From an uncultured Prevotellaceae bacterium (GTDB lineage Bacteria; Bacteroidota; Bacteroidia; Bacteroidales; Bacteroidaceae): 32,413 bases of DNA. Positions 23,766-31,844 of this stretch are shown piece after piece. The stretch's first letter is position 1. Each line of letters opens with the position of its first letter. Both the position numbers and the translations under genes were made by a program. The notes below the pieces were generated by a model, which saw only the letters and a list, made by a program, of their open reading frames with translations, was not told the origin of the DNA and ran no database searches. The stretch is from contig CACYJV010000039.1 of the NCBI GenBank assembly GCA_902774815.1, positions 1 to 32,413 on the forward strand, read 5' to 3'.

Positions 23766-25776
23766 AGGCCATCTTGCGGTACTTGCCTTTGTTCTCGCCT
23801 GAACGAATCTTCTGCAGTAAGCCGTCGTCTTGCAATCGCTTCAGGCAACTGCATATACTACCCACTACGCCATTGTAGCCATACTCACGGTCGATGTCTT
23901 CGCTTGTGCAGGGATTAGGTAGTCGGCGATAGGCCAACAGCGTCTTCTTCTGATGTTGTCCGCGCGAGACTCTCTCTGCTTCGCGGTCGTCGTAATACTT
24001 CTCGCCGATGCTCATGAAGAAATGCTCTTGGAAGGCCAGCTGAGCTTGGGCGATGAGTAAGGCAAGACGTATGTCGGTCTTGTCGGTCTTGAAGTTGGCA
24101 GGACACATCCAGCGGCCGTCCTCGTCCTGCACCATCTGGTCCCAGTGTCGGCTCAGTATGAACGGCAGGGCGAAGTTGATGCCGTGCCAGCAGGGCCGCT
24201 TCAAAATATCTTCGAGCGTAGGTGAAGTATTCTCCTTGGCCTCGGCCATGCGACGCTCCGTCCACTTGTAAAGGGCGGTGCTGATGTCCTCACAGGGTAT
24301 CTCCCCCTTCGTGGCATCGAGTTTGTAGGCCCACTGGCGCAAGGCATCGTCGCGCTCGCGGTCCTTGTCGTCATACTTGTGCGCCTCCATCATCTCGAAG
24401 TTCGAGTCGCCCATGGGAATGACGGTGAAGCGCGACAGCAGGCCGTTCACGTAGTTGCTTTCCGTGGCCAGCTTCTTCAGGGCATCTTCGGTGCCTGTAT
24501 ATACGGCATTGAAATGTATTGGATATTCGCCCACATGGGCCGATGATGTCTTCAGGAAACTGCCGTGGGGCTCGTTGTGGAAGCACTTTAGCCAGAGCGT
24601 GAAGAGCTGCTCCATGTAGCCTTTCTTCAGCTGGCGCAGGGTGTTGTCGAGCTCCGAGTCGAAGATGCTGCAGTGCAGGTAGATGTCCTTGCCGTCCACC
24701 TCTTCGTGGGCATTGGTCTCGGCCTCGCGAATGGCTGCTGCCGAGGTCTCGGGTGGCAGGCAGCGGTAGATACCCTGTGGGCGCGGTGCCTTGTTCTTAC
24801 TCGAGCCGCTCTTCTGCTCGCGCTCTGCGTTCCAGTTGTTCAAGGCATCCACCTGCGCCTTGTCGGCCATCTTCACGGGTTCCATGAGGATTTTGTAGAG
24901 GTCCACGGCTATGTGCTTGCCACTACCCATGCGGCCGATGAGTGCCACGAGGCTGTTCAGTCGGCACTGGCGTCCGGGAGCCGACCAGAATCGGTACCAG
25001 CAGCGCGTCATGAGCGTCATGAGGTAAGCACCGCCCACCAGCATGGCTGCCACGTAGTGTTTCTGCTTCTGCCTGTGGCATAGCAGCTGCAGCAGCGGGT
25101 ACTGAGGCAACAGCTTCTTCACTTCGCGGCCTATGCGTTCGAGCATGGCTACGGTCTGGTCTTTGTCTTCTCCGCCCAAGGCTGCCACCATTTTTTTCTG
25201 CTCCTCGCTGACGAGCTGACTGTACTTGCGGCCAGCCACCTGCTCAATGGCGCGGCGCATGTTGCGCGACGGCATCAGGGCATTGAGGTTCTCACTCTCG
25301 CGCTTGTGCATGAGCTTCTTGGCGGCTTCCATGATGTCGTTGATTTCCTTCATGCCGCGCTCTGCCACGACGTCCTTCACCCACTGCAGTTGCAGCAACA
25401 GCCCGCGCACAGCCTCCTGGTTGCCGTCGCAGACGATGAGCAGGTCTTGTGCCAGCTTCAGCGCCGAGCCATGACGGCTGCCCACGGGAGCACCATTGGG
25501 CATCAGGGCGTTGACAAAGTCGATGACGGGGTAGCCGAATGCCATCACCGCCGAAGCCTTCACTTCCTGAGCCGTCATGTCCTGAGCCTCCATGGCCGCG
25601 GTGGGCGGTGCCACGGTGGCAGCGAGCTGTTTGGCAGCCGCAGGGGTGCCTCCATCGCTGGCAGCAGGGGCTTTGTCGAACTGATGGTTCTTGTCGGTGG
25701 GGTCGCTCAGGCCTTGCTGATACGCCCCGAGGTACTTCGCGTTGAAGTCCTCTTGAAATAAATTAGTTTGTTGCAT
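23764..25776 (-). CDS. DUF3987-like putative helicase/ATPase
   Basis: The 670-residue product has an N-terminal Ala/Pro-rich linker (about 36-70), a helical region and then a P-loop-like segment LVALIGRMGSGKHIAVDLYKIL (Walker A at 281-288). The usual Ser/Thr after the P-loop lysine K287 is His. The remaining sequence resembles DUF3987 proteins, predicted superfamily-3-like or related helicases that accompany primases in mobile elements. The last 60 residues (ending LKRLQDDGLLQKIRSGENKGKY) look like a winged-helix DNA-binding module. It starts 3 bp after the primase-like gene and is the last gene of the operon. The family assignment is from memory of sequence style, not a search. Confidence 0.55.
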   Translation of the reverse strand: MQQTNLFQEDFNAKYLGAYQQGLSDPTDKNHQFDKAPAASDGGTPAAAKQLAATVAPPTAAMEAQDMTAQEVKASAVMAFGYPVIDFVNALMPNGAPVGSRHGSALKLAQDLLIVCDGNQEAVRGLLLQLQWVKDVVAERGMKEINDIMEAAKKLMHKRESENLNALMPSRNMRRAIEQVAGRKYSQLVSEEQKKMVAALGGEDKDQTVAMLERIGREVKKLLPQYPLLQLLCHRQKQKHYVAAMLVGGAYLMTLMTRCWYRFWSAPGRQCRLNSLVALIGRMGSGKHIAVDLYKILMEPVKMADKAQVDALNNWNAEREQKSGSSKNKAPRPQGIYRCLPPETSAAAIREAETNAHEEVDGKDIYLHCSIFDSELDNTLRQLKKGYMEQLFTLWLKCFHNEPHGSFLKTSSAHVGEYPIHFNAVYTGTEDALKKLATESNYVNGLLSRFTVIPMGDSNFEMMEAHKYDDKDRERDDALRQWAYKLDATKGEIPCEDISTALYKWTERRMAEAKENTSPTLEDILKRPCWHGINFALPFILSRHWDQMVQDEDGRWMCPANFKTDKTDIRLALLIAQAQLAFQEHFFMSIGEKYYDDREAERVSRGQHQKKTLLAYRRLPNPCTSEDIDREYGYNGVVGSICSCLKRLQDDGLLQKIRSGENKGKYRKMA

Positions 25777-25779
25777 GTC

Positions 25780-26556
25780 TTATAAAGTTTTGGGGTTAAA
25801 CAAATGTTCTTCGTCGATGTAGTAGATGTCCTGCATGCGCGGAGCATAGCTGATGCGTGAGGCATCGATACACGAGTCGTCGACAACGGGTTTGCCCGTA
25901 GTGCCCAGCATGCCCAGCAGACCGAGCTCGCGGGCCAGCTCAATCTGGTTGTCGGCAATGTTGCCTACGTCTGCGCGAGCCTCGCACACCAGTCTGATGC
26001 CATGCCCCGACGAGGTGACGTGAGCCAGGCGCACCTCCCACGGGAAGCCCTCTCGGCGTGTGCGCTCAAACACCTCGCGAGGGTCTATGGGCAGATGGTC
26101 GCCGTCGAACATGAACAAGCACGAAAGCTCCTTGATGTTCTGCTGCAAGCGACGACAGAACAGCACGGGCTGACCTTTGTCGTCCAGCACAGGGTTGCCG
26201 ACCTTGTCCAGCTTGGGCACGGCAGCGAAATCCTTCACGCCGTAGATCAAGCACGGCAACGACGACTTCAGCGAGTTCGTCCACTGCAGCAACTGCTGCT
26301 CCAACGTAAGACTGGCAAAGACCTCACCTGTACGGGGCTTCGAGTGCTGTTTCTTGCAGAACTTCTGGAAATCATTGTCGCTCGTGAAGCGGTCGAGAGG
26401 CAAGCCTTCGCCGACGGCCTCATCAACAGCCTGTCGGGTGGTGATGCGGAAGTCCACGATGTCGCTGCTCACGATGTTCTTAAACTTGGCGGCGCTGCAG
26501 GGCAGGCACTCGCCGAAATACTGGTTCTCTTGATAAGAAAAACGATAGTTCTCCAT
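25780..26556 (-). CDS. VirE-N/BT4734-type primase-like protein
   Basis: The 258-residue protein shows the three motif pattern of the archaeo-eukaryotic primase superfamily. Motif I is a DxD (D151, D153) in CLFMFDGDHLP, motif II is S183-x-H185 in TSSGHGIRLV, and motif III is an acidic residue (D227 or nearby) in VVDDSCIDASRISYAP. These are the metal- and nucleotide-binding residues of that fold. Spacing and wording match the Bacteroidales BT4734-like family annotated VirE N-terminal. It may synthesise primers or act as a polymerase for a replicon. Its neighbours are 3 bp away on both sides, a sign of translational coupling. Whether it is active is unknown. Confidence 0.75.
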   Translation of the reverse strand: MENYRFSYQENQYFGECLPCSAAKFKNIVSSDIVDFRITTRQAVDEAVGEGLPLDRFTSDNDFQKFCKKQHSKPRTGEVFASLTLEQQLLQWTNSLKSSLPCLIYGVKDFAAVPKLDKVGNPVLDDKGQPVLFCRRLQQNIKELSCLFMFDGDHLPIDPREVFERTRREGFPWEVRLAHVTSSGHGIRLVCEARADVGNIADNQIELARELGLLGMLGTTGKPVVDDSCIDASRISYAPRMQDIYYIDEEHLFNPKTL

Positions 26557-26559
26557 AAC

Positions 26560-27075
26560 TTACTTGTTGTTGTTAGCGTTGATAATTTCATCACGATGGC
26601 GACCCAGGCAGACGTTCATCTGTCCCTGTGCCTGCAGCAACTGACGGTCGATTTGCTGCGAGCACGTCAGACGAGTAAGGATGGTCAGCTCGCCCTTCTC
26701 TGTGTCGAGCCACACCTGCAGCGTTTGGCCGTTGTCGAAGAGCATGCGGCCTGCAATGCCCTTCGCCAGCTCGGGCTTCTCCTTGCGCTGTCCTTCCGTC
26801 AGGAGCAGAAACTGCTCGTGCATCTCTGCCACGGGGTCTTCGCTCTTGCCGTCCACGTTCAGGTGGAGCGAGTAGCTCGACTCCTTCTTGCCCTCCGTCT
26901 TGTAGAACGACGAGTCGCCCAGCTGCTTCAGCATCTGGCGGTTGTTCTCACGCGTACCTTGTGGAATAAACTCGCGGTAGCCGTTCGACCACTCGTTCAT
27001 TTTTCCCTTCATCGACGTCTCCGGCTTCCCTTTCGGCCGAGCGACGTAAGTGGTGTTGTCTGTTTTCTTTGTCAT
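26560..27075 (-). CDS. Unrecognised basic protein of the primase operon
   Basis: A 171-residue soluble protein, lysine-rich at the N-terminus (MTKKTDNTTYVARPKGKPE). A central domain of mixed strands and helices contains SSYSLHLNVDG (about 86-96) and MLFDNGQTLQVWLDTEKGELTIL, and a Gln-rich C-terminal helix ends the chain. No signal peptide or membrane helix. I do not recognise a family. It ends 3 bp before the primase-like gene, and an 81-bp gap with a hairpin separates it from the gene upstream. A role with the primase and helicase is suggested only by position. Confidence 0.7.
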   Translation of the reverse strand: MTKKTDNTTYVARPKGKPETSMKGKMNEWSNGYREFIPQGTRENNRQMLKQLGDSSFYKTEGKKESSYSLHLNVDGKSEDPVAEMHEQFLLLTEGQRKEKPELAKGIAGRMLFDNGQTLQVWLDTEKGELTILTRLTCSQQIDRQLLQAQGQMNVCLGRHRDEIINANNNK

Positions 27076-27110
27076 TGTTTTTTATATAAATAAAGTTCTT
27101 ACAAATCATA

Positions 27111-27142
27111 AAGCTGGGGGAGCACCGTGCCGGCAATGATGC
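27111..27142 (-). other. Stem-loop in the operon gap, no T-run
   Basis: AAGC and a G-run (27142 side) pair with the C-run and GCTT (27111 side) of the minus strand, with a further GCAT/GTGC inner pair. No T-tract follows, so it may stabilise mRNA or mark a processing site. The frame crossing this gap also reads open for some 30 codons to a TAA at about 27100 with no ATG; I do not call it a gene. Confidence 0.45.
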
Positions 27143-27156
27143 CCCCCGGCTTGAGG

Positions 27157-27471
27157 TTAGAGGTACCCCCTAAACTCAATGCCCCTTTGACGGGCGCAAT
27201 AGAGTATACGGTTGTACAGCGAGTTCAGCAGACGGTCGACGTGCTTGATGCCAATGTAGTGGCGTACGCCATAGCACCAGCAATCAATCAGGTTGTCGGC
27301 TATCTCAAGAGCCATATCCTCGGTGAAGCCTCTCAGCACATTCTTTGCCTGGCGGCGGATTCTCTCTGGAAGCCACTCGGGGAAGGTGGCGTCGTAAAGC
27401 ATGAGACTGAACGAGTCGGGTTGATACTTGTAGTTCAAGTCTCTGCGGTGGATGTTATCTTTCTTATTCAT
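27157..27471 (-). CDS. Unrecognised 104-residue protein heading the primase operon
   Basis: The product is Arg- and Tyr-rich, mostly helical by pattern, with the segments FPEWLPERIRRQAKNVLRGF (about 30-49) and ADNLIDCWCYGVRHYIGIK (about 58-76). No signal peptide, membrane helix or known motif. I do not recognise a family. It is the first gene after a good promoter and is followed by three genes on the same strand. The basic composition would suit nucleic-acid contact, which is inference. Confidence 0.65.
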   Translation of the reverse strand: MNKKDNIHRRDLNYKYQPDSFSLMLYDATFPEWLPERIRRQAKNVLRGFTEDMALEIADNLIDCWCYGVRHYIGIKHVDRLLNSLYNRILYCARQRGIEFRGYL

Positions 27472-27507
27472 TGTCTAAATGAATTTAAGGGGTGAATAAT
27501 CGGGTTA

Positions 27508-27531
27508 CCACTCGTTGCTAGCATTGAGTGG
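27508..27531 (-). other. Stem-loop in the primase-operon leader
   Basis: CCACTC (27508-27513) and GAGTGG (27526-27531) are perfect complements around a loop that contains the 8-bp palindrome TGCTAGCA. It lies within the approximately 115-nt 5' leader of the operon. No known riboswitch is recognised. Confidence 0.4.
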
Positions 27532-27594
27532 GAAGGTTTGCTAAGCTGCCACAAATACAACATGTGCATCAGCGAAGCCTTAAACTTCACGATG

Positions 27595-27626
27595 CAAAAT
27601 TACAAACTATTCAAATGTGAATCAAG
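27595..27626 (-). promoter_or_regulatory. Promoter of the primase operon
   Basis: CTTG (27623-27626), a 20-nt spacer and TAATTTTG (27595-27602) on the minus strand match the Bacteroidetes consensus with one mismatch in the -33 box, the same as for the DUF4468 operon. Predicted start near 27588. The two GTGAACGTTCAC palindromes lie just upstream of it. Confidence 0.55.
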
Positions 27627-27639
27627 GGCACTTTCCAAA

Positions 27640-27692
27640 GTGAACGTTCACCCCAGAGAATGAAAAAGCCAAAGTGAACGTTCACTTTGGCT
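27640..27692 (-). terminator. Palindrome pair; terminator of the restriction cassette
   Basis: A perfect 26-bp palindrome (27667-27692) overlaps the TAG stop of the 435-residue gene and is followed on the minus strand by a T5 run, so it can act as a terminator. Its centre, GTGAACGTTCAC (27674-27685), recurs at 27640-27651, 34 bp further, where it has no long stem. The second copy lies close to the -33 box of the primase operon and could be an operator for a dimeric regulator. Confidence 0.7.
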
Positions 27693-28998
27693 ATTTATTA
27701 ATTGTTTTTAACTTTTTGTCGTTATTATCTTTCAGCTTATGCTTCCTAAGTTCATTAAATGTATCGGGGAACTCTCTGATCAGACGACCCAACTTAGGGG
27801 AAAAACTTTCTACGAATTGTGCTGTTTTATCCGCAACACTTTGTTGTGCTTCTGCACCAAGGGCTCTCTCGGATGTGCTTTCAGAGAAACCCCATCCCCA
27901 TTGCAAAATAGGGCTGAGGGCCTTCTTGTCGTTTGGCAATCCGCCAAGATGATGACATACGGTCAGTATAAATATAGCGGCTTGACTGGCTGTCATTCTA
28001 TTCTTGCCGTCTTGTGTCTTGAAGGTTTCCAAGTCATTTTCCAAACTAGCAATGGTATTCTTCAACTCATCGATTTCATCTTGATTTACGGCTGCTAAGC
28101 CCAGCTGAGTAATTTGCTCTTTCAACTGGCGGTTCTCCTCTGTCAATTCAGATATACGTTTTTCAAATTCTAAGCCAGTATCAGGAGTCTTAAGTAGTTC
28201 TGTTATTTTTATGCAATCAGGGCAGAACTCTTGGGCCAAAGTTTTGAGAGTAGACCATATCGTCTTAATTGGTCCATTAAACGCCTTTCGTGAAAAGTAA
28301 CAGTCCACCCATATAGAACGGATAAGAGTAGCTTTCTCCAACTGTGTTTTTCCAAGATTCTCTACTATTTCATGAATATCTTCTTCATTACGATGGTATA
28401 AATATTTTTCCCAATTAAATGTAGGATTTCGTCTATGCAGCTCCATTATAGCTTTATCATCGATAGAGCGTGGTTGAAAATATTCATCAGGCAGTATCCA
28501 TGATGCATCGATGTCCTTTGACAGATATTTAGGAATACCCGATAGCACGAGTATATGTATTCGTTTTGAATTAGGAGAATGTAGCTCATTGTCCACTCTC
28601 TCATCTACCAATTTTTCAGCATAATTAAGTAGGTCAGTGGCGGTCTCTTGTAATTTCACTTGCCAATGGGGTGTACTATGCTTAACTAGAAGAGCTACCA
28701 ATGATAGTGTGACACACTCTTTGAGTGTATTTGAACCTTCTATATGATGGTCCCTTGCTATTTGTTGGTATGACATTTCACGAAAAGTAGCGTCATATTC
28801 AAGTCTCATTATAGTACAAATATAGTATGCATTGTTCAGGCAAGCCTCGATTTGACCTTCCGCTCCGTAATTTTTATTCCATCCTTCCAACTTCATTAGC
28901 CGCTTAATTACAACAGCGTTCAGAGGATGCTGCATTGCAAACTTGTCTAATGACTTCCTTTTATATAGCAAAGATTCAGGGATATAAGTATAGTTCAT
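27691..28998 (-). CDS. Unrecognised coiled-coil protein coupled to the restriction enzyme
   Basis: The 435-residue product has a helical N-terminal half, a strong coiled coil at about residues 276-328 (ISELTEENRQLKEQITQL and IDELKNTIASLENDL), and a C-terminal helical domain of about 100 residues (TASQAAIFILTVCHHLGGLP onwards) with a Lys/Asp-rich tail. A CPDC pair lies at 259-262. No signal peptide, methylase or nuclease motif is seen and I do not recognise the family. The gene starts 4 nt after the restriction-modification stop and ends at a terminator, so the two form one transcript. It is visibly more AT-rich than the housekeeping genes, a sign of transfer. It may be a regulator, accessory or independent defence protein. 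Confidence 0.75.
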   Translation of the reverse strand: MNYTYIPESLLYKRKSLDKFAMQHPLNAVVIKRLMKLEGWNKNYGAEGQIEACLNNAYYICTIMRLEYDATFREMSYQQIARDHHIEGSNTLKECVTLSLVALLVKHSTPHWQVKLQETATDLLNYAEKLVDERVDNELHSPNSKRIHILVLSGIPKYLSKDIDASWILPDEYFQPRSIDDKAIMELHRRNPTFNWEKYLYHRNEEDIHEIVENLGKTQLEKATLIRSIWVDCYFSRKAFNGPIKTIWSTLKTLAQEFCPDCIKITELLKTPDTGLEFEKRISELTEENRQLKEQITQLGLAAVNQDEIDELKNTIASLENDLETFKTQDGKNRMTASQAAIFILTVCHHLGGLPNDKKALSPILQWGWGFSESTSERALGAEAQQSVADKTAQFVESFSPKLGRLIREFPDTFNELRKHKLKDNNDKKLKTINK

Positions 28999-29002
28999 AA
29001 AA

Positions 29003-31777
29003 CTATTGTTTAATAATTTCTTGATAAAGTTTAAACAACTCGGCTACGCACTGGCTCTCGGTCATGCCTTTCACGCTGAAGCCATAGGCCTGCATCACGG
29101 CGCGGTCGTTCTGCTGGTGGGCGCGGCGAAGCTCTACGGGCATGGTGAGCTCGTCGTAGAGGTCGGCCAGCGAGGAGTCGGGATAAAGGGCACGGGCATC
29201 GAGAATCTGCTGGGCCGTCTGCTCAATGAGCTGGCGTTGCTCGTCGGTGGGCGTGGGCCACGGGAAGTTGTTGTAGACCACGTCTTTCGAATAGCGGTAG
29301 CGCATCTCTAATCGTCCGCAGACAGCCCGCATCCACGCCATGTGGACGTTGCTCTCAAGCACACCGAAGTGGTAGAGAGTGGCATCGGGGATAACCAAAA
29401 CAAGATTGTTTACTATATTCTCTGCTCCCATAAATCCCATTGGCACATACCTACGGGTTTCTGAAGAAACAGAGGGCACAATAATATAGTCACTCGTCGG
29501 TTGTCTGTTTTCTTGGAACAAGGTTGATGTTTCGGCTGACATCTGCGTTGCTTTCTTAGGACTGCTCAGTCTGAATTGCCTGACCTGCTCTATTCGTTGG
29601 CGAATGAATGCAGAGTTTCTTAAATCCGACGGGTTAGCATCAACAAGCCAAAGGCAATATCTCTCCTTATTATTTATATATTCTACGGAGCCATAAATGC
29701 GCTTGATGTATTTCTCTATTTGCGGCTCTCTGCCAAGCACTTCTTTACGCTCTTCTGCAGTAAGGAATAAGAAGCCGCCATCGACAGGCTTATTTCCATA
29801 AACCATCTGAGGCACATCGCACAGCGCCTTTGTTCTGCTCTCAATAAACGCATCAGGTGCGTCAATCAGATAAGCGTTGATGTTTTCTGCTTTCTTGGCT
29901 TTCTCGCCATCATATATCATCTTCGGCACATCCACGCAGCTGAATCCCACTATCACGCAATGCACGTGGGCTTTGAGCGTTGCCTCGCTATCCCATCGGA
30001 ATGTACGGTGGGCAAAATCAATGTGGATGCCAAACAATTCCTTCAAGGGTTTCCAAATGGCTGCCACCTGCTCGCCTTGCGTGATGCTGTTGGTAGAGAC
30101 GAGTGCTGCACGCATTTTGTTGTTGCACAGCATTTGCGCAGCTTTGTAGTACCAGCCAGCCACATAGTCAATCTTTCCTGCGGTTTTGAATGGTTTGCCT
30201 TTCTCATCGACGAAAACGTTCAAAATGTCGTCCTTCTGCCCTTTGCTTTGAAGCGAATAGCCCACGAACGGCGGATTGCCCATGATGTAATCTAATTCTG
30301 ATGCGGGCACCACATCGTTCCAGTCGATGCGGAGGGCATTTCCCTCGCGGATATTGGTATAGCTCTTCAACGGCAGGAAGTCGATGTCGCGACGGATTAT
30401 TTTCTCAGTTTCAAGCAACATCTGGGCCTCACTGATCCAAAGGGCTGTCGTGGCGACGGTTACGGCGAAGTCGTTGATTTCGATGCCGTAGAACTGCTGG
30501 ATGCTCACTTTGATGGGGTTCACTTCCTCGAAGCCGATGAAAGCCTGGCCGTGATAGCGTTCGCGGATGGCTTCGTTCTCCAAGCGACGGAGTGAAAGAT
30601 AGGTTTCGGTCAGGAAGTTGCCCGAGCCGCAGGCAGGGTCTAAGAAAGTGAGCGAAGCCAAGCGGTCTTGGTATGCATCGAGTTTCCTTTGCCGTTGCCG
30701 TTCAACTTTTTCCTCCAGTATCTCGTCCAGCTCATGGCGCAATTCGTTCAGAAACAGGGGGTCGATGACCTTGTGGATGTTCTCAATCGAGGTGTAGTGC
30801 ATGCCGCCGGAGCGTCGTGTTTCCGGGTTCAGCGTGCTCTCGAACACGGCACCGAAGATGGTGGGCGATATCTCGCTCCAGTCGAAGTCGAGCGAGGCGT
30901 TTTGCAGCAGGGTTTGCTTGAGTTCCTCGGTGAACTGGGGAATTTCTATCTGCTCTTCAAACAGTCCGCCGTTGGTATAGGGGAAGGCTTTCAGGTCGTC
31001 CTTCAGATATTTGCTTCGCTTCTCCTGCGGGGTGTCGAGCACTTCGAAGAGGTCGCGCAGGGCACGCCGCATGTCCTCGGCTTCGTAGCGCGCCAGATAG
31101 TCGTGGAACTGGTCGTGACTGAATACTCCTGCGTCCTCGGCATAGAGGCAGAAAACAATGCGCACACAAAGTATGTTCAGCCAGCGCAGGGCCTCGGGCG
31201 AGCTGTCGTCGTATTGCTTCAGCAAAGCCTCGTAGATGCGGCCGACTATCTCGCCTGCTTCTTCCGATACTTGCTGTTCCTTGCTCAGATGCTCGCTCTT
31301 GCTGTCGACGAGGAACTGCAGGCGGTAGTATTCCTTCGGGAGGTTCTCGAGCAGTATCTCCTCGGGCTCGCCGTTGGGCTGCTCCATGTCGTAGACGAGG
31401 AACTCCTGGAAGTTGCACGTCACGATCCAGCGGGGATGCTCGCTGACGGGCATGCTGACCACGTAGCGGCGTGCCTGCTGGAAGGGGTTCAGCAGCGAGC
31501 CGTCGCTCTGGCGGATGGGGGCACGGAGGTCCTTGCCCAGCGACTTCTGCTCGATGAGCACACGGGTGGAGGGGATGCGGCCGTCGATGAAGTTCGAGGC
31601 ATCGACCATGCGGTGATCCTCGAAGCGAATGAAGCCGTCGGTGGGCGTCTCTATGCCAAACACGTTCTCGAGCAGGTCGAGCCAGAACGGCTGCGACTCG
31701 CCTCGCTCGTATCCACGGCCACGCCAGCGCTCGGCAAACTTCTGGGCGGCTGCAGCTATCTTTTTGTCGGTAGTCAT
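29003..31777 (-). CDS. MmeI-like (type IIL) restriction-modification enzyme
   Basis: This 924-residue single-chain enzyme, close to the 919 of MmeI, combines endonuclease, adenine methylase and target recognition. The N-terminal domain has a PD-(D/E)xK-type site: D65 and E76-x-K78 in TRVLIEQKSLGKDL. A helical connector follows (about 170-310). The methylase part has motif X GMHYTS (325-330), motif I LDPACGSGNF (379-388) and motif IV NPPF (501-504), the gamma-class N6-adenine signature. The target-recognition and C-terminal helical parts fill the rest. Enzymes of this family methylate one strand of an asymmetric site and cut about 20 nt away. All catalytic residues seen are intact, so it is probably active. 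The target site cannot be read from sequence. Confidence 0.88.
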   Translation of the reverse strand: MTTDKKIAAAAQKFAERWRGRGYERGESQPFWLDLLENVFGIETPTDGFIRFEDHRMVDASNFIDGRIPSTRVLIEQKSLGKDLRAPIRQSDGSLLNPFQQARRYVVSMPVSEHPRWIVTCNFQEFLVYDMEQPNGEPEEILLENLPKEYYRLQFLVDSKSEHLSKEQQVSEEAGEIVGRIYEALLKQYDDSSPEALRWLNILCVRIVFCLYAEDAGVFSHDQFHDYLARYEAEDMRRALRDLFEVLDTPQEKRSKYLKDDLKAFPYTNGGLFEEQIEIPQFTEELKQTLLQNASLDFDWSEISPTIFGAVFESTLNPETRRSGGMHYTSIENIHKVIDPLFLNELRHELDEILEEKVERQRQRKLDAYQDRLASLTFLDPACGSGNFLTETYLSLRRLENEAIRERYHGQAFIGFEEVNPIKVSIQQFYGIEINDFAVTVATTALWISEAQMLLETEKIIRRDIDFLPLKSYTNIREGNALRIDWNDVVPASELDYIMGNPPFVGYSLQSKGQKDDILNVFVDEKGKPFKTAGKIDYVAGWYYKAAQMLCNNKMRAALVSTNSITQGEQVAAIWKPLKELFGIHIDFAHRTFRWDSEATLKAHVHCVIVGFSCVDVPKMIYDGEKAKKAENINAYLIDAPDAFIESRTKALCDVPQMVYGNKPVDGGFLFLTAEERKEVLGREPQIEKYIKRIYGSVEYINNKERYCLWLVDANPSDLRNSAFIRQRIEQVRQFRLSSPKKATQMSAETSTLFQENRQPTSDYIIVPSVSSETRRYVPMGFMGAENIVNNLVLVIPDATLYHFGVLESNVHMAWMRAVCGRLEMRYRYSKDVVYNNFPWPTPTDEQRQLIEQTAQQILDARALYPDSSLADLYDELTMPVELRRAHQQNDRAVMQAYGFSVKGMTESQCVAELFKLYQEIIKQ

Positions 31778-31799
31778 TTTGCTGTATTTTTCTTGTCTG

Positions 31800-31830
31800 C
31801 AAATTTACTATTTTATTTTGAGATTGCAAA
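31800..31830 (-). promoter_or_regulatory. Promoter of the restriction cassette
   Basis: TTTG (31827-31830), a 19-nt spacer and TAAATTTG (31800-31807), followed by CAG, match the consensus exactly on the minus strand. Predicted start near 31793, only about 15 nt before the ATG. The 27-bp inverted repeat begins 14 bp upstream of the -33 box. Confidence 0.75.
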
Positions 31831-31844
31831 AGGAAAATAATAGA

